From Echinicola shivajiensis (GTDB lineage: Bacteria > Bacteroidota > Bacteroidia > Cytophagales > Cyclobacteriaceae): DNA of 64,000 nucleotides. The stretch is from assembly GCF_018642165.1 (NCBI RefSeq), contig NZ_JAHHZM010000001.1, forward strand, positions 1,054,001 through 1,118,000, given 5' to 3'. The notes below the pieces were generated by a model. That model was not told the DNA's origin and searched no databases. It was given only the letters and a program-made list of their open reading frames with translations. Of the stretch, positions 21,320 through 30,487 are shown in pieces. Each line of letters begins with the position of its first letter. Positions within the stretch are counted from its first letter, which is position 1. The position numbers and the translations under genes were made by a program.

Positions 21320-21335
21320 TACGTATTTTTACGTA
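21320..21335. promoter_or_regulatory. NarL-like 7-2-7 operator between cobA and nirB
   Basis: TACGTAT-TT-TTACGTA: two inverted heptamers separated by two bases, the geometry known for NarL/NarP sites. A copy with 15 of 16 identical bases lies before moaD (29058-29073). In both places 17 bases separate the palindrome from a TAnnTT-type -7 box, so it overlies the -33 position as an activator site would. Binding by the response regulator at 28282 is inferred. Confidence 0.7.
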
Positions 21336-21352
21336 TTAATAAATTTAATTCA

Positions 21353-21360
21353 TAACTTAG
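21353..21360 (+). promoter_or_regulatory. Likely nirB -7 promoter box
   Basis: TAACTTAG is a one-mismatch form of TAnnTTTG, 69 bases before the nirB start and 17 bases after the 7-2-7 operator, the same spacing as before moaD. Confidence 0.45.
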
Positions 21361-21429
21361 CCTCCGTAATAAATCTAATAATCAGTCAAATTACTTAGAA
21401 ATCAGCCAAACCTATAAACCAATAATCGT

Positions 21430-23922
21430 ATGACAAAGATAGCAGTAATCGGAAATGGAATGGTCGGCTATAAGTTTTGTGAAAAACTTTGTGCACAAGA
21501 AACCGCAAAGGATTTTGAAATCACCGTATTCGGGGAAGAACCTTGGCCAGCCTATGACAGGGTCCATCTAAGTGAATACTTCTCGGGATCCACCGCTGAT
21601 GACCTGATTATGGCACCTAGATCTTGGTATGAAGACAACAATATCACCCTTCACACCAATGAAATGATTGTAAAAATAGATAGAGAGCAGAAAAAAATCA
21701 TTTCACATTCTGGACATGATTATTCCTATGACAAACTGATATTGGCCACGGGTTCTGGGGCATTTGTTCCACCTATCGATGGAGTGGACAAAAAAGGCGT
21801 CTTCGTCTACCGTACTTTAGAGGATTTAGATGCCATCATTGAATATTCCAAAAAAGTAAAAACCGCAGCAGTTATAGGTGGTGGATTATTAGGATTAGAA
21901 GCAGCAAAAGCGGTCATCGATATGGGGCTCAAAGCCCATGTCATAGAGTTTGCTCCTAGGCTAATGCCCAGACAGCTCGATGAAGCGGGATCAGCTACCT
22001 TACAATCAAAACTAGAAGAGCTAGGCATAAAGATTCACCTCAACAAAAATACCAAAAAGATCAGAGGTAATGGTAAGCTCGAATCCATGAAATTTTCCGA
22101 TGACAGTGAATTACCAGTAGAAATGTTGATCATCTCAGCAGGAATCAAACCAAGGGATGAACTAGCGATAGATTGCGGTCTCCCCACAGCTCCTCGTGGA
22201 GGCGTCATCGTCAACGAGTTCTTGCAAACTGAAGACGAAAATATTTTTGCCATTGGGGAAGTCGCTTCCTACAAAAACATGGTTTATGGTCTGGTAGCTC
22301 CTGGTTATGAAATGGCCAGCCAAGTAGTCAACCAATTGGTCAATGAAGAAGTCAAACCTTTTATGGGCTTTGATATGTCTACCAAATTGAAACTGATAGG
22401 TGTGGATGTAGGCAGCTTTGGAGATCCATTTGGAGATTTTGAGCCTTCCAAGCCAATTTTTTATGAGAATAAAAACAGCGGAATATATAAAAGAATTAAT
22501 GTTTCCATAGATGGCAAACGTCTATTAGGAGGGATTTTGGTTGGTGATGCCTCAGCTTACAATATGCTATTGCAGATGTGCCAAAACAAAATGCCTTTAC
22601 CTCCTGAGCCAGAGGACTTGATTTTAGGAGCCAGAGGAGGCAAAGAAGCAGTAGGCGCTGGAGTGGAAAGCCTTCCTGATGAAGCACAAATTTGTTCCTG
22701 TGAAAATGTTAGCAAAGGAAACATATGCAGCTTAGTTGAAAATGACGGCATTACCAAAATTGAGGAAATCAAATCCTGCACGAAAGCAGGAACTGGCTGC
22801 GGAGGCTGTATGCCAATGGTCAATGACTTGTTGAAACACCAGCTAAAAGCCATGGGCAAATCGGTAAAAAATGTGCTTTGCGAACATTTTGATTATTCCC
22901 GACAGGAGCTGCTTGACTTGGTTAAAGTAAAAAAAATCAAAACCTATAATGAACTTCTAAATCAATTCGGACAAGGTGATGGCTGTGAGGTTTGTAAACC
23001 AGCAGTGGCCTCCATTTTGGCCAGCACCTGGAATGAGTTGATCACTAAGCAAGATACCATTCAAGACACGAACGACAGATTCCTTGCCAATATACAGCGA
23101 GGCGGAACCTATTCAGTGGTACCAAGAATCCCGGGAGGGGAAATCACCCCGGAAAAACTTATTGTAATCGGGGAAGTTGCCAAAAAGTATGGCCTTTATA
23201 CCAAAATCACCGGAGGTCAAAGAATCGATTTATTTGGAGCACGAGTGGATCAGTTACCTGACATTTGGGAAGAATTGATCAACGCTGGATTTGAAAGCGG
23301 TCATGCTTACGGCAAATCCTTAAGAACAGTCAAAAGCTGTGTTGGGAGCATCTGGTGCCGATATGGAGTACAGGATTCTGTTTCATTTGCCATCCAGGTA
23401 GAAGAAAGATATCGAGGGCTGCGTTCACCTCATAAACTCAAAGGTGCTGTTTCTGGCTGTATCAGGGAATGTGCAGAAGCCCAGAGCAAAGACTTTGGTA
23501 TTATAGCCACTGAAAAAGGTTGGAACCTTTATATCTGCGGCAACGGGGGATCAAAACCTCAACACGCCCAGCTATTGATCAATGATGTAGACACTGAAAC
23601 TTGCCTAAAGTTCATTGACAGGTTCCTGATGTTCTATATCCGTACGGCTGAGCCCTTAACCAGGACTGCCACTTGGTTGAACAAATTGGAAGGCGGACTG
23701 GAATATGTTCGAGATGTAGTGGTCAATGACAGTTTGGGAATCGGAGAGGAACTGGAAAGAGAAATGCAGTTCATGATCAACACCTATGCCTGCGAATGGA
23801 AAGAAGTGGTCAACAACCCTCATTTAAGAGCCAAATTCAAGCATTTCCTTAATGCAGAGGAAGAAGATCCAAACATTGAATTCCAGGATATGAGGGGACA
23901 AAAAATCCCAACTCCTTGGTAA
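21430..23922 (+). CDS. nirB: NAD(P)H nitrite reductase, large subunit
   Basis: An 830-residue cytoplasmic enzyme that reduces nitrite to ammonium. Order of domains: FAD (KIAVIGNGMVGYKF at the start), NAD(P) (AVIGGGLLGLEAAKAV, about residue 150), two BFD-like [2Fe-2S] units (first with CSCEN about 421 and TGCGGC; second ending in CEVC about 515), then the ferredoxin-like half-domain and the siroheme/[4Fe-4S] domain. The siroheme ligand cysteines are present in KSCVGSIWCRYG (about 634-645) and SGCIRECAEAQ (about 675-685). Length and order match full-size NirB. nirD follows after 43 bases. The 7-2-7 palindrome lies 94 bases upstream of the start. Confidence 0.96.
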   Translation: MTKIAVIGNGMVGYKFCEKLCAQETAKDFEITVFGEEPWPAYDRVHLSEYFSGSTADDLIMAPRSWYEDNNITLHTNEMIVKIDREQKKIISHSGHDYSYDKLILATGSGAFVPPIDGVDKKGVFVYRTLEDLDAIIEYSKKVKTAAVIGGGLLGLEAAKAVIDMGLKAHVIEFAPRLMPRQLDEAGSATLQSKLEELGIKIHLNKNTKKIRGNGKLESMKFSDDSELPVEMLIISAGIKPRDELAIDCGLPTAPRGGVIVNEFLQTEDENIFAIGEVASYKNMVYGLVAPGYEMASQVVNQLVNEEVKPFMGFDMSTKLKLIGVDVGSFGDPFGDFEPSKPIFYENKNSGIYKRINVSIDGKRLLGGILVGDASAYNMLLQMCQNKMPLPPEPEDLILGARGGKEAVGAGVESLPDEAQICSCENVSKGNICSLVENDGITKIEEIKSCTKAGTGCGGCMPMVNDLLKHQLKAMGKSVKNVLCEHFDYSRQELLDLVKVKKIKTYNELLNQFGQGDGCEVCKPAVASILASTWNELITKQDTIQDTNDRFLANIQRGGTYSVVPRIPGGEITPEKLIVIGEVAKKYGLYTKITGGQRIDLFGARVDQLPDIWEELINAGFESGHAYGKSLRTVKSCVGSIWCRYGVQDSVSFAIQVEERYRGLRSPHKLKGAVSGCIRECAEAQSKDFGIIATEKGWNLYICGNGGSKPQHAQLLINDVDTETCLKFIDRFLMFYIRTAEPLTRTATWLNKLEGGLEYVRDVVVNDSLGIGEELEREMQFMINTYACEWKEVVNNPHLRAKFKHFLNAEEEDPNIEFQDMRGQKIPTPW

Positions 23923-23965
23923 TTCAAATGAATAGTCCCTTGATCCCTTAACACTAAACAAAGAC

Positions 23966-24346
23966 ATGATGATTTCAGAATTGGAAAAATATAAAACAGC
24001 CGACACTTCCAAAGTCACGCATTGGTACAAAGCCGCTCCTGTGGACCGTTTCCCAGAAGATGGTGGAGCATGTATCAAATACAAAGATCTTCAAATTGCC
24101 ATTTTTAACTTTACCAGAAGGAGCGAATGGTATGCCTGTCAAAATCTTTGTCCACATAAAATGCAGATGATTTTGTCGAGGGGAATGATTGGATCATTTG
24201 AAGGCGAACCAAAAGTAGCGTGCCCATTTCACAAGAAAACCTTCTCTTTAAAATCAGGCAAGAACCTTAACGGTGACACCTGCGACATAGCTACCTACCC
24301 CATTAAGATTGAAGATGGATATGTATTTGTAGGCTTTGAGGAATAA
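23966..24346 (+). CDS. nirD: Nitrite reductase small subunit (Rieske-type)
   Basis: A 126-residue partner of NirB. Unlike some NirD proteins that have lost the cluster, both Rieske ligand pairs are present: CPHK near residue 60 and CPFHKKTF near residue 90, so a [2Fe-2S] cluster can be bound. Start choice is open between the first Met and the second (MISELEKYK) one codon later. It is the last gene of the nirBD unit; a strong terminator lies 87 bases after the stop. Confidence 0.93.
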   Translation: MMISELEKYKTADTSKVTHWYKAAPVDRFPEDGGACIKYKDLQIAIFNFTRRSEWYACQNLCPHKMQMILSRGMIGSFEGEPKVACPFHKKTFSLKSGKNLNGDTCDIATYPIKIEDGYVFVGFEE

Positions 24347-24432
24347 AAAAAATGAAAGCATAGGTAAGTCCACCAAAACCTAAAGACAGATTGGTAGATA
24401 ATCAATTAGTAGTAGACCTATTTTTCGCAACT

Positions 24433-24466
24433 AAGCAGGGTTTGATTTTTAAACCCTGCTTTTTTA
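24433..24466 (+). terminator. Rho-independent terminator of nirBD
   Basis: AAGCAGGGTTT pairs perfectly with AAACCCTGCTT around a 7-base loop, followed by a T-run. It separates nirBD from the DUF4153 gene. Confidence 0.9.
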
Positions 24467-24514
24467 GTTTATTTAATGTAAATTATAGTTCAAAGCACTT
24501 GCCATATTTGAACT

Positions 24515-26392
24515 ATGAGACTACTTTCGGTAAGATACCTGCGCGACCAAGCACAAAAATCATTTAATAGATTTCCTTGGGTAATTATTTCCCCAATCCT
24601 GGCAGTATCTTTTGCCAACTACAGCGTTGAGTTTGAGTCCTCCTCCAAAAACCTTTTTCCTTTTGTAAATGGTATGCTGGTAGCTGCATTGGGAATATCC
24701 CTGTTTTTCGGCATTATTATCTACGCAGAAAAAAATGATTTTTCCAAAAGTCAAAAATTGATTTTGGAACTCATAGGTCTGGCTGCTCTGGTTGCCATTT
24801 ATTTCACTCTACCTAATGGTCTAAACAGTCAAAACACTGCCTTACCCTATTACCGCTTTGCAATTTTCAGCCTGTGTTCCCATCTCATGGTGGCATTTAT
24901 GCCTTATATAAAAAGCAGTCAGACACTGGACTTTTGGAACTACAATAAGATCCTTTTTCTGCGCCTGGTCACAGGGCTGCTATTTTCAATGGTCATTTAT
25001 ATTGGGATAGTCTTGGCCATGATGGCTCTCAACTTGCTTTTTAACATTGAATTTGAGGGTGAAATCTTTTTGCAGGTATTCATTTTTGTCATTGGAGTCT
25101 TCAATACCTGGTTTTTCATTTCAGGTATTCCAGAAGATTTTAAAGAAATAGAACTGGAAAACACTTTCCCAAGGGAATTGAAAATCTTCAGCCAATTTAT
25201 TCTTCTCCCACTGCTAGCCCTTTACTTATTGATACTTTATGGTTATTGTATCAAGATCATCATCAATTGGGACTGGCCTCAAGGGGTAGTCACCTACTTG
25301 ATCATTTCAGTTTCAACACTAGGAGTTTTGGCCTTGCTCCTATTATATCCATACAGAAATGATAAGGAAGAGGCATGGATAGTAATTTTTTCTAAATATT
25401 ACTATTATCTATTACTGCCTTTAGTAGTCGTTCTATTTTTAGCCATTGGAATCAGAATAAGTGAGTATGGCATTACCATAAACCGCTATTTGATTGTCTT
25501 ATTAGGAGTTTGGCTGACCTTTACCTGCTTTTACTTTATCTTAGGCTATCAAAACATCAAAATCATCCCCTCTTCTCTTACCTTACTTTTATTACTGGCC
25601 TCCTTTGGGCCTTGGGGTATTTTCTCTATTAGTGAAAACAGTCAGTTCAACAGGTTGAAAACTATTTTAACAGCATCTAATGCTCTAAAAGACCAAAAAC
25701 TGGTTCAAGAATACCAGTGGGACAAAAGCCAGTTACCTGAACTACAACCTATGAAGGGTCAATCCATAAAACTATCCTTGGACTCCGCACAAAAAGAAGA
25801 AGTAAGATCAATTGTAAGCTACCTTTCAGATCATCACGGATTGGAAAAAATTGACCCTTGGTTTACGCAGGATTTGCACGAAATAATGATTGCCATCAAA
25901 AAATCCCCAGAAAGTCCCCGATATTTTGACCAGTCAAGGCTTTATTTGGAGACCATGGGACTGGACTTTTCCAATATATCCTATCAAAAGCAACATATCA
26001 TTCGTGCAAAATTAAATACGCACAGCACCCAAACAACCGGCTTTGACTACCTAAGTCCTTTCCACTTGAACCAAAAAGACAGCACAACTATTTATGCAGG
26101 GGGCCAAAAATATGAAATATCCATTTCCAAGGATCAAAAAGGTATTCTAATTCAAGATGGTCAAGAACAAATCAATCTATTTCTTTCCCCTATAATTGAA
26201 GAAACACAATCACTTTCAGGAAGTGAAGAAGAAACCATCATCTCCCCCAACCACCTGATGATCAATAGCAAAAAAGGAAAATACAAACTAGAACTACACC
26301 ATATTAGGTATACTAAAAATCTAGATCAGGAAATTAAGATCAATAGCCTATCCGGAAATTTACTTATTAATCTAGGGAAAGAAAATAATTAA
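24515..26392 (+). CDS. DUF4153 multi-pass membrane protein
   Basis: A 625-residue inner-membrane protein with about 12 hydrophobic helices in the first 380 residues (for example LFFGIIIYAEK, LVTGLLFSMVIYIGIVLAMMA) and a soluble C-terminal part of about 240 residues. It fits DUF4153, a widespread family of unknown function. The soluble part is rich in charged residues and beta strands and has no visible catalytic motif. It lies between nirBD and the two-component genes, 68 bases before the kinase, so co-transcription with the kinase is possible. A direct role in nitrate sensing is not shown. Confidence 0.8.
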   Translation: MRLLSVRYLRDQAQKSFNRFPWVIISPILAVSFANYSVEFESSSKNLFPFVNGMLVAALGISLFFGIIIYAEKNDFSKSQKLILELIGLAALVAIYFTLPNGLNSQNTALPYYRFAIFSLCSHLMVAFMPYIKSSQTLDFWNYNKILFLRLVTGLLFSMVIYIGIVLAMMALNLLFNIEFEGEIFLQVFIFVIGVFNTWFFISGIPEDFKEIELENTFPRELKIFSQFILLPLLALYLLILYGYCIKIIINWDWPQGVVTYLIISVSTLGVLALLLLYPYRNDKEEAWIVIFSKYYYYLLLPLVVVLFLAIGIRISEYGITINRYLIVLLGVWLTFTCFYFILGYQNIKIIPSSLTLLLLLASFGPWGIFSISENSQFNRLKTILTASNALKDQKLVQEYQWDKSQLPELQPMKGQSIKLSLDSAQKEEVRSIVSYLSDHHGLEKIDPWFTQDLHEIMIAIKKSPESPRYFDQSRLYLETMGLDFSNISYQKQHIIRAKLNTHSTQTTGFDYLSPFHLNQKDSTTIYAGGQKYEISISKDQKGILIQDGQEQINLFLSPIIEETQSLSGSEEETIISPNHLMINSKKGKYKLELHHIRYTKNLDQEIKINSLSGNLLINLGKENN

Positions 26393-26414
26393 TCTTTAGT
26401 TTTTTAAGTGTTAT

Positions 26415-26430
26415 TACGTAATTTTAATAT
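26415..26430. promoter_or_regulatory. Half-conserved copy of the 7-2-7 operator before the sensor kinase
   Basis: TACGTAA-TT-TTAATAT: the left heptamer and centre match the moaD site exactly, the right heptamer is degenerate. It lies 30 bases before the kinase start. It may give weak autoregulation, or be chance in AT-rich DNA. Confidence 0.35.
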
Positions 26431-26460
26431 TGGATAAAAAATTAAGATCAACTATTTCCT

Positions 26461-28263
26461 TTGTCTGAAAAACCAAAATACGAAAAACTGGTACGCTATT
26501 ACTTAGTAGCCCTGTGTGCCATTGCCACCAGTATCATACTCAGCCAAATCCTGGTTCAGAAGTTTATCAGTGAACAAAAAAACGATTCACGTGTAATTAA
26601 CCTTTCTGGAAGGCAAAGGATGCTAAGTCAAAAAATCAGCAAATGCGCCCTACTTCTTGGCGACTCCACACAATCTGACCAAAGGGACAAATACCTGAAG
26701 GAGTTTAACTTAGCCCTAAATGACTGGAAAGAGACTCATCTTGGATTAAAAAACGGAAATGGGAATCTTAATATCATTGGCAAAAACAGCAAAACTGTTC
26801 AGTCCCTATTCGAAAATATAGAAAAGGATCACCTCACGATTGTTAGGGCGGCTGAAAACATCAGTGAAAAGCTGGATAAAAACATTCAACTGCCCACTGA
26901 CAGTATCAAAAAGGACATTTATCAAATCATCAACCATGAAGCTTCATTCCTAAAAGGCATGGATATGATTGTATACCAATATGACAATGAAGCCAAGACC
27001 AAGGTAACCAATTTACAGGGAGTAGAAATATTCCTATTGGTAATTTCTTTGGGTGTTATCATGTTTGAAATATTCTTCATCTTCATACCATCAGCAAAAA
27101 CCATCAAAAAAACCTTTAAAAAGCTCCTTCAGTCAGAACAGAAGTCCAAGAAAATGACATTGGAGCTCAGCTCCCTATACAGTTCTCTGGAGCAGGCTTA
27201 TCAAGACCTATTGGAGGTAGATGTGGATGTCGAGGATTTCACCATTTTTGCCAAGTGCAAGGCCAATGGCGACTTCACCTACTTTTCCGACAAATTCTCC
27301 CGTTTGATGGAATTTGATCAAAACCCTCCAAAAAATCTGTTTAACTGGCTACAAGACCAGGGCTATGAAGGTACCTACCTAAGAAAAATCCAAGACATGA
27401 TGCCTTATGGAAAAACTTGGTCTGGAGAAATCAAGGTTACCAATGAAATGGGGGACTTCGTTTGGTTGAAGGTAAACATCACGCCAACTATGGGTGACAG
27501 CGGAGAATTGGAAACCCTAATGATCATTGCCACCGATGAAACGGAAAAGAAAGAAGCGGAAGCCATTTCCCAAGAAATCAATAGGGAGAGAATCGAGAAA
27601 AAGGTAAAGGAACAACAGTTCCGCTCAGCATTGATCCTTGAAGGACAAGAAGAAGAAAGAAAACGCATTTCCAGGGACATGCACGATGGCATAGGACAGC
27701 TATTGTCTGCCATGAAATTCAACCTTGAAGGCATTCATTCTGTGAATACAGACCTAGAAAGAAACAAGCTGAAAATAAGTAAGGATCTCCTGAAAAACGT
27801 CATTAAGGAAGTGAGAAGAATTTCTTTCAACCTTACTCCCAGTGCCCTTTCAGATTATGGCATTGTACCGGTACTGAACAAGTTCTGTAGGGAAATATCC
27901 AAACTTTCAGACCTACAGGTAAGCTTTGAAAACCAAACAGGTTTTCTTACTCGCTTGGAGGGAAAAGTTGAAAACAATCTTTATAGGATTTGTCAGGAAG
28001 CAGTCAACAATGCCATAAAATATGCAGAAGCCTCGGAGGTCAAAATCACCCTTTCCCATAATTCCCTGTATTTAAATTTGGAAATCAGTGACGATGGCAA
28101 GGGCTTTGACATGAAAAAACTAGAAGAAAAAGGTCATTTCTCAGCATCAGGACATGGTCTGTTCAATATCAGAGAAAGGGCTAATTTTATCAACGGGCAG
28201 TGCACTATCTTTTCCGAAAAGGGAAAAGGGACGAAAATAAGTATCAATGTACCTTTGGATTAA
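26461..28263 (+). CDS. NarX-like sensor histidine kinase
   Basis: A 600-residue membrane kinase read from a TTG start. A first membrane helix (about 12-34) and a second (about 189-211) enclose a periplasmic four-helix PilJ/NarX-type domain; its first helix carries NLSGRQRMLSQKIS (47-60), which lines up with the nitrate-binding P-box region of NarX. A PAS-like domain follows at about 245-365, then a HisKA_3 dimerisation region with phospho-acceptor His408 in RISRDMHDGIGQLLSAM, and a HATPase domain (NNAIKYAEAS, DDGKGFD, GHGLFNIRERA). The response regulator gene begins 18 bases later. Ligand identity (nitrate, nitrite) is inferred from domain type and gene context. Confidence 0.88.
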   Translation: MSEKPKYEKLVRYYLVALCAIATSIILSQILVQKFISEQKNDSRVINLSGRQRMLSQKISKCALLLGDSTQSDQRDKYLKEFNLALNDWKETHLGLKNGNGNLNIIGKNSKTVQSLFENIEKDHLTIVRAAENISEKLDKNIQLPTDSIKKDIYQIINHEASFLKGMDMIVYQYDNEAKTKVTNLQGVEIFLLVISLGVIMFEIFFIFIPSAKTIKKTFKKLLQSEQKSKKMTLELSSLYSSLEQAYQDLLEVDVDVEDFTIFAKCKANGDFTYFSDKFSRLMEFDQNPPKNLFNWLQDQGYEGTYLRKIQDMMPYGKTWSGEIKVTNEMGDFVWLKVNITPTMGDSGELETLMIIATDETEKKEAEAISQEINRERIEKKVKEQQFRSALILEGQEEERKRISRDMHDGIGQLLSAMKFNLEGIHSVNTDLERNKLKISKDLLKNVIKEVRRISFNLTPSALSDYGIVPVLNKFCREISKLSDLQVSFENQTGFLTRLEGKVENNLYRICQEAVNNAIKYAEASEVKITLSHNSLYLNLEISDDGKGFDMKKLEEKGHFSASGHGLFNIRERANFINGQCTIFSEKGKGTKISINVPLD

Positions 28264-28281
28264 TAAGAAAATTAAGAAAGG

Positions 28282-28962
28282 ATGGAAAAAATAAAAGTAG
28301 TATTGGCAGACGACCACGTAGTAGTTAGAAGTGGCATCAAAAACCTACTGGAAAATGAAGGTGAAGTGGAAGTAATCGGGGAAGCCGCCAATGGGGAAGA
28401 GGCCATTCAGTTAGTCAAAGAAGTCACCCCAGACCTACTCATCATTGACATTAGAATGCCAGTAATGAACGGCTTGGATGCTACCAAAAAACTGAACCAA
28501 TTAAAAGACCCTACCAAGGTGCTTATCCTTTCCATGCATGACGATGAAGATTATATCCTTCAATCCATAGAATGTGGAGCTTCTGGCTACTTGCTTAAAG
28601 ACACCAGCAAGGATGAATTTATGAAAGCCATTAGAACCATTTTCCAAGGAGGTCAATATTTCAGTGGAGATATCAGCCAAGTACTGGTCAAAAGCTACCT
28701 TAATGTAAAAGACAGAAAAGTCACCAAAAATATTGTTCCAACGAACACCTATGATATCACAAAGCGGGAAAAACAAATCCTAAAAATGATATCAGATGGA
28801 ATCGGAAATAAGGAAATAGCAGAACAATTGGGCAAAAGCATCAGAACGATAGAAACCCATCGATTCAATATCATGAAAAAGCTTAAAGTGAGCAATGTGG
28901 TAGAACTGCTCAAGAAATTAGAAGAGGAACCAGGACTGAAACAACATATAGAAAGTGCCTAA
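28282..28962 (+). CDS. NarL/FixJ-family response regulator
   Basis: A 226-residue DNA-binding regulator. The receiver domain (1-120) has the acidic pair Asp10/Asp11, phospho-acceptor Asp56 in IIDIRMPVMNG, Ser84 and Lys106. The LuxR-type helix-turn-helix occupies about 155-215 (TKREKQILKMISDGIGNKEI, then SIRTIETHRFNIMKKLKV). It is 18 bases after the kinase and surely its partner. The palindromes before nirB and moaD are the obvious candidate binding sites because NarL-type domains bind inverted heptamers spaced by two bases; this is inference. Confidence 0.92.
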   Translation: MEKIKVVLADDHVVVRSGIKNLLENEGEVEVIGEAANGEEAIQLVKEVTPDLLIIDIRMPVMNGLDATKKLNQLKDPTKVLILSMHDDEDYILQSIECGASGYLLKDTSKDEFMKAIRTIFQGGQYFSGDISQVLVKSYLNVKDRKVTKNIVPTNTYDITKREKQILKMISDGIGNKEIAEQLGKSIRTIETHRFNIMKKLKVSNVVELLKKLEEEPGLKQHIESA

Positions 28963-29057
28963 GATACCATTGGAATAAAGAGCTATTGGTTGTTCCTACT
29001 ATTCTTATTACCTTACCCATAACTTCATTAGTCAAGCACCATGTCTACTTAATTTTA

Positions 29058-29073
29058 TACGTAATTTTACGTA
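29058..29073. promoter_or_regulatory. NarL-like 7-2-7 operator before moaD
   Basis: TACGTAA-TT-TTACGTA, a perfect 7-base inverted repeat around two bases. It differs in one position from the nirB/cobA site and lies 90 bases before moaD, compared with 94 before nirB. Confidence 0.7.
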
Positions 29074-29090
29074 TTTATAAAATTATTTAG

Positions 29091-29098
29091 TACCTTGC
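29091..29098 (+). promoter_or_regulatory. Likely moaD operon -7 box
   Basis: TACCTTGC, a partial match to TAnnTTTG, begins after the same 17-base gap from the palindrome that is seen before nirB. Confidence 0.4.
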
Positions 29099-29163
29099 TT
29101 GAAATGATCAGCACTTAATTAATAAGGACTGAAACATATTAGAATGAAGAAATTAAACCACTT

Positions 29164-29403
29164 ATGAAAATACATGCATTTGGAGTCGCCAAGGACATCA
29201 CTGGAGCAGCCATGATAGATTTCCCAATGGAAGAAACTTTCGTAAAAGTAAAGGACTTTAAAAACTTGCTTTACCAAAAGTATCCTGATTTGATCAATCT
29301 CCCCTCTCTAGCCATATCAGTCAATCTTTTTTATGCAAGTGAGGAAACTGTGATCAATAAGCACGATGAGGTTGCATTGATTCCACCAGTAAGTGGTGGA
29401 TAA
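29164..29403 (+). CDS. moaD: Molybdopterin synthase sulfur carrier subunit
   Basis: A 79-residue ubiquitin-fold protein ending in PPVSGG. The terminal Gly-Gly is adenylated by MoeB and then thiocarboxylated to carry the dithiolene sulfur to precursor Z (cPMP). Size and C-terminal motif are typical. It opens the cofactor operon, followed by moaA after 100 bases. Its partner MoaE is not encoded in this window. Confidence 0.92.
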   Translation: MKIHAFGVAKDITGAAMIDFPMEETFVKVKDFKNLLYQKYPDLINLPSLAISVNLFYASEETVINKHDEVALIPPVSGG

Positions 29404-29503
29404 AAAGTCCGATAGTGGAAACACGTTTAAATGCTATCCAAACCAATATTCAAGAAGGTTTTCAAATTTAGAAGATTCTTTAGCCAATCTATAAAAAATA
29501 TTT

Positions 29504-30487
29504 ATGCCAACGATTATTGACAATCACGGAAGACAAATCAATTACCTGAGACTTTCAGTCACAGATAACTGTAATCTGCGCTGTCAATATTGTATGCCCG
29601 AAGAAGGCGTTCAGTTTGCCCACAAACATGAATTGCTCAGCTGGGAGGAAATGTTCCTCATGGCAGAAGCTTTTGTAGATATGGGGATAAATAAAATCAG
29701 GATCACTGGTGGTGAACCCTTTGTCCGCAAAGGCCTAATGGATTTTTTAGAAAGGCTCAGCCGAATCCAAGGACTGGACGAGATTTCGATTACGACCAAT
29801 GCCACTTTGATCGGTCCTCATATATCCAAACTGAAAGAATTGGGTATCACCACCATTAACGTGAGTTTTGATAGTCTGGACAAGGACCGGTTTAACCATA
29901 TTACAAGGAGAGACCAATATGACACCGTCATGGGCAATATCCTTCATATGATGGACGAAGGTTTCAATGTCAAGCTTAACTGCGTGATCATGGATGGCAA
30001 AAACACGGATGACATTATTCCATTCATCAATTTTGTCCAGGAACACTCCATAACTGTAAGGTTTTTGGAAGAAATGCCTTTTAATGGCCAATCCAAAGGA
30101 AAACAGAATTTGAAATGGGACTATATTGCCATCATAGAACATATTAAAAACCACTTTGGCCAAGTGGAAAAATTACCGGCTGCCCCTAGCTCCACCTCCT
30201 TGAACTATAAAATCAAAGGAGCAAAAGGCTCGTTTGGCATTATCCCCAGCTATTCCAGAACTTTTTGCGGTACCTGTAACCGAGTGAGGGTTTCTGCCAA
30301 GGGAGAAATGCAGACCTGCCTGTATGCAACAGAAACCATTGACCTCAAATCACTGTTGAGAAATTATGTAAATATCAGCGGATTGAAATTCAGTATACAT
30401 ACCGCTTTACAAACCCGTCACAAGGATGGATTTGAAGCGGAAGAACAATCCGTTACCAAAAAGTCCATGACATTAATCGGAGGATGA
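29504..30487 (+). CDS. moaA: GTP 3',8-cyclase (radical SAM)
   Basis: A 327-residue radical-SAM enzyme that starts molybdenum cofactor synthesis by cyclising GTP. The N-terminal [4Fe-4S] cysteines are Cys23, Cys27 and Cys30 (CNLRCQYC). The C-terminal cluster lies in FCGTCNRVRVSAKGEMQTC. The protein ends in Gly-Gly, the conserved tail required for activity. It overlaps moaC by four bases (ATGA), indicating translational coupling. Confidence 0.96.
   Translation: MPTIIDNHGRQINYLRLSVTDNCNLRCQYCMPEEGVQFAHKHELLSWEEMFLMAEAFVDMGINKIRITGGEPFVRKGLMDFLERLSRIQGLDEISITTNATLIGPHISKLKELGITTINVSFDSLDKDRFNHITRRDQYDTVMGNILHMMDEGFNVKLNCVIMDGKNTDDIIPFINFVQEHSITVRFLEEMPFNGQSKGKQNLKWDYIAIIEHIKNHFGQVEKLPAAPSSTSLNYKIKGAKGSFGIIPSYSRTFCGTCNRVRVSAKGEMQTCLYATETIDLKSLLRNYVNISGLKFSIHTALQTRHKDGFEAEEQSVTKKSMTLIGG

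Noticed and set aside
28963-29057. Possible molybdenum cofactor riboswitch before moaD
   Set aside because: The leader is short and shows only the operator palindrome; no multi-helix structure or conserved riboswitch core was seen.
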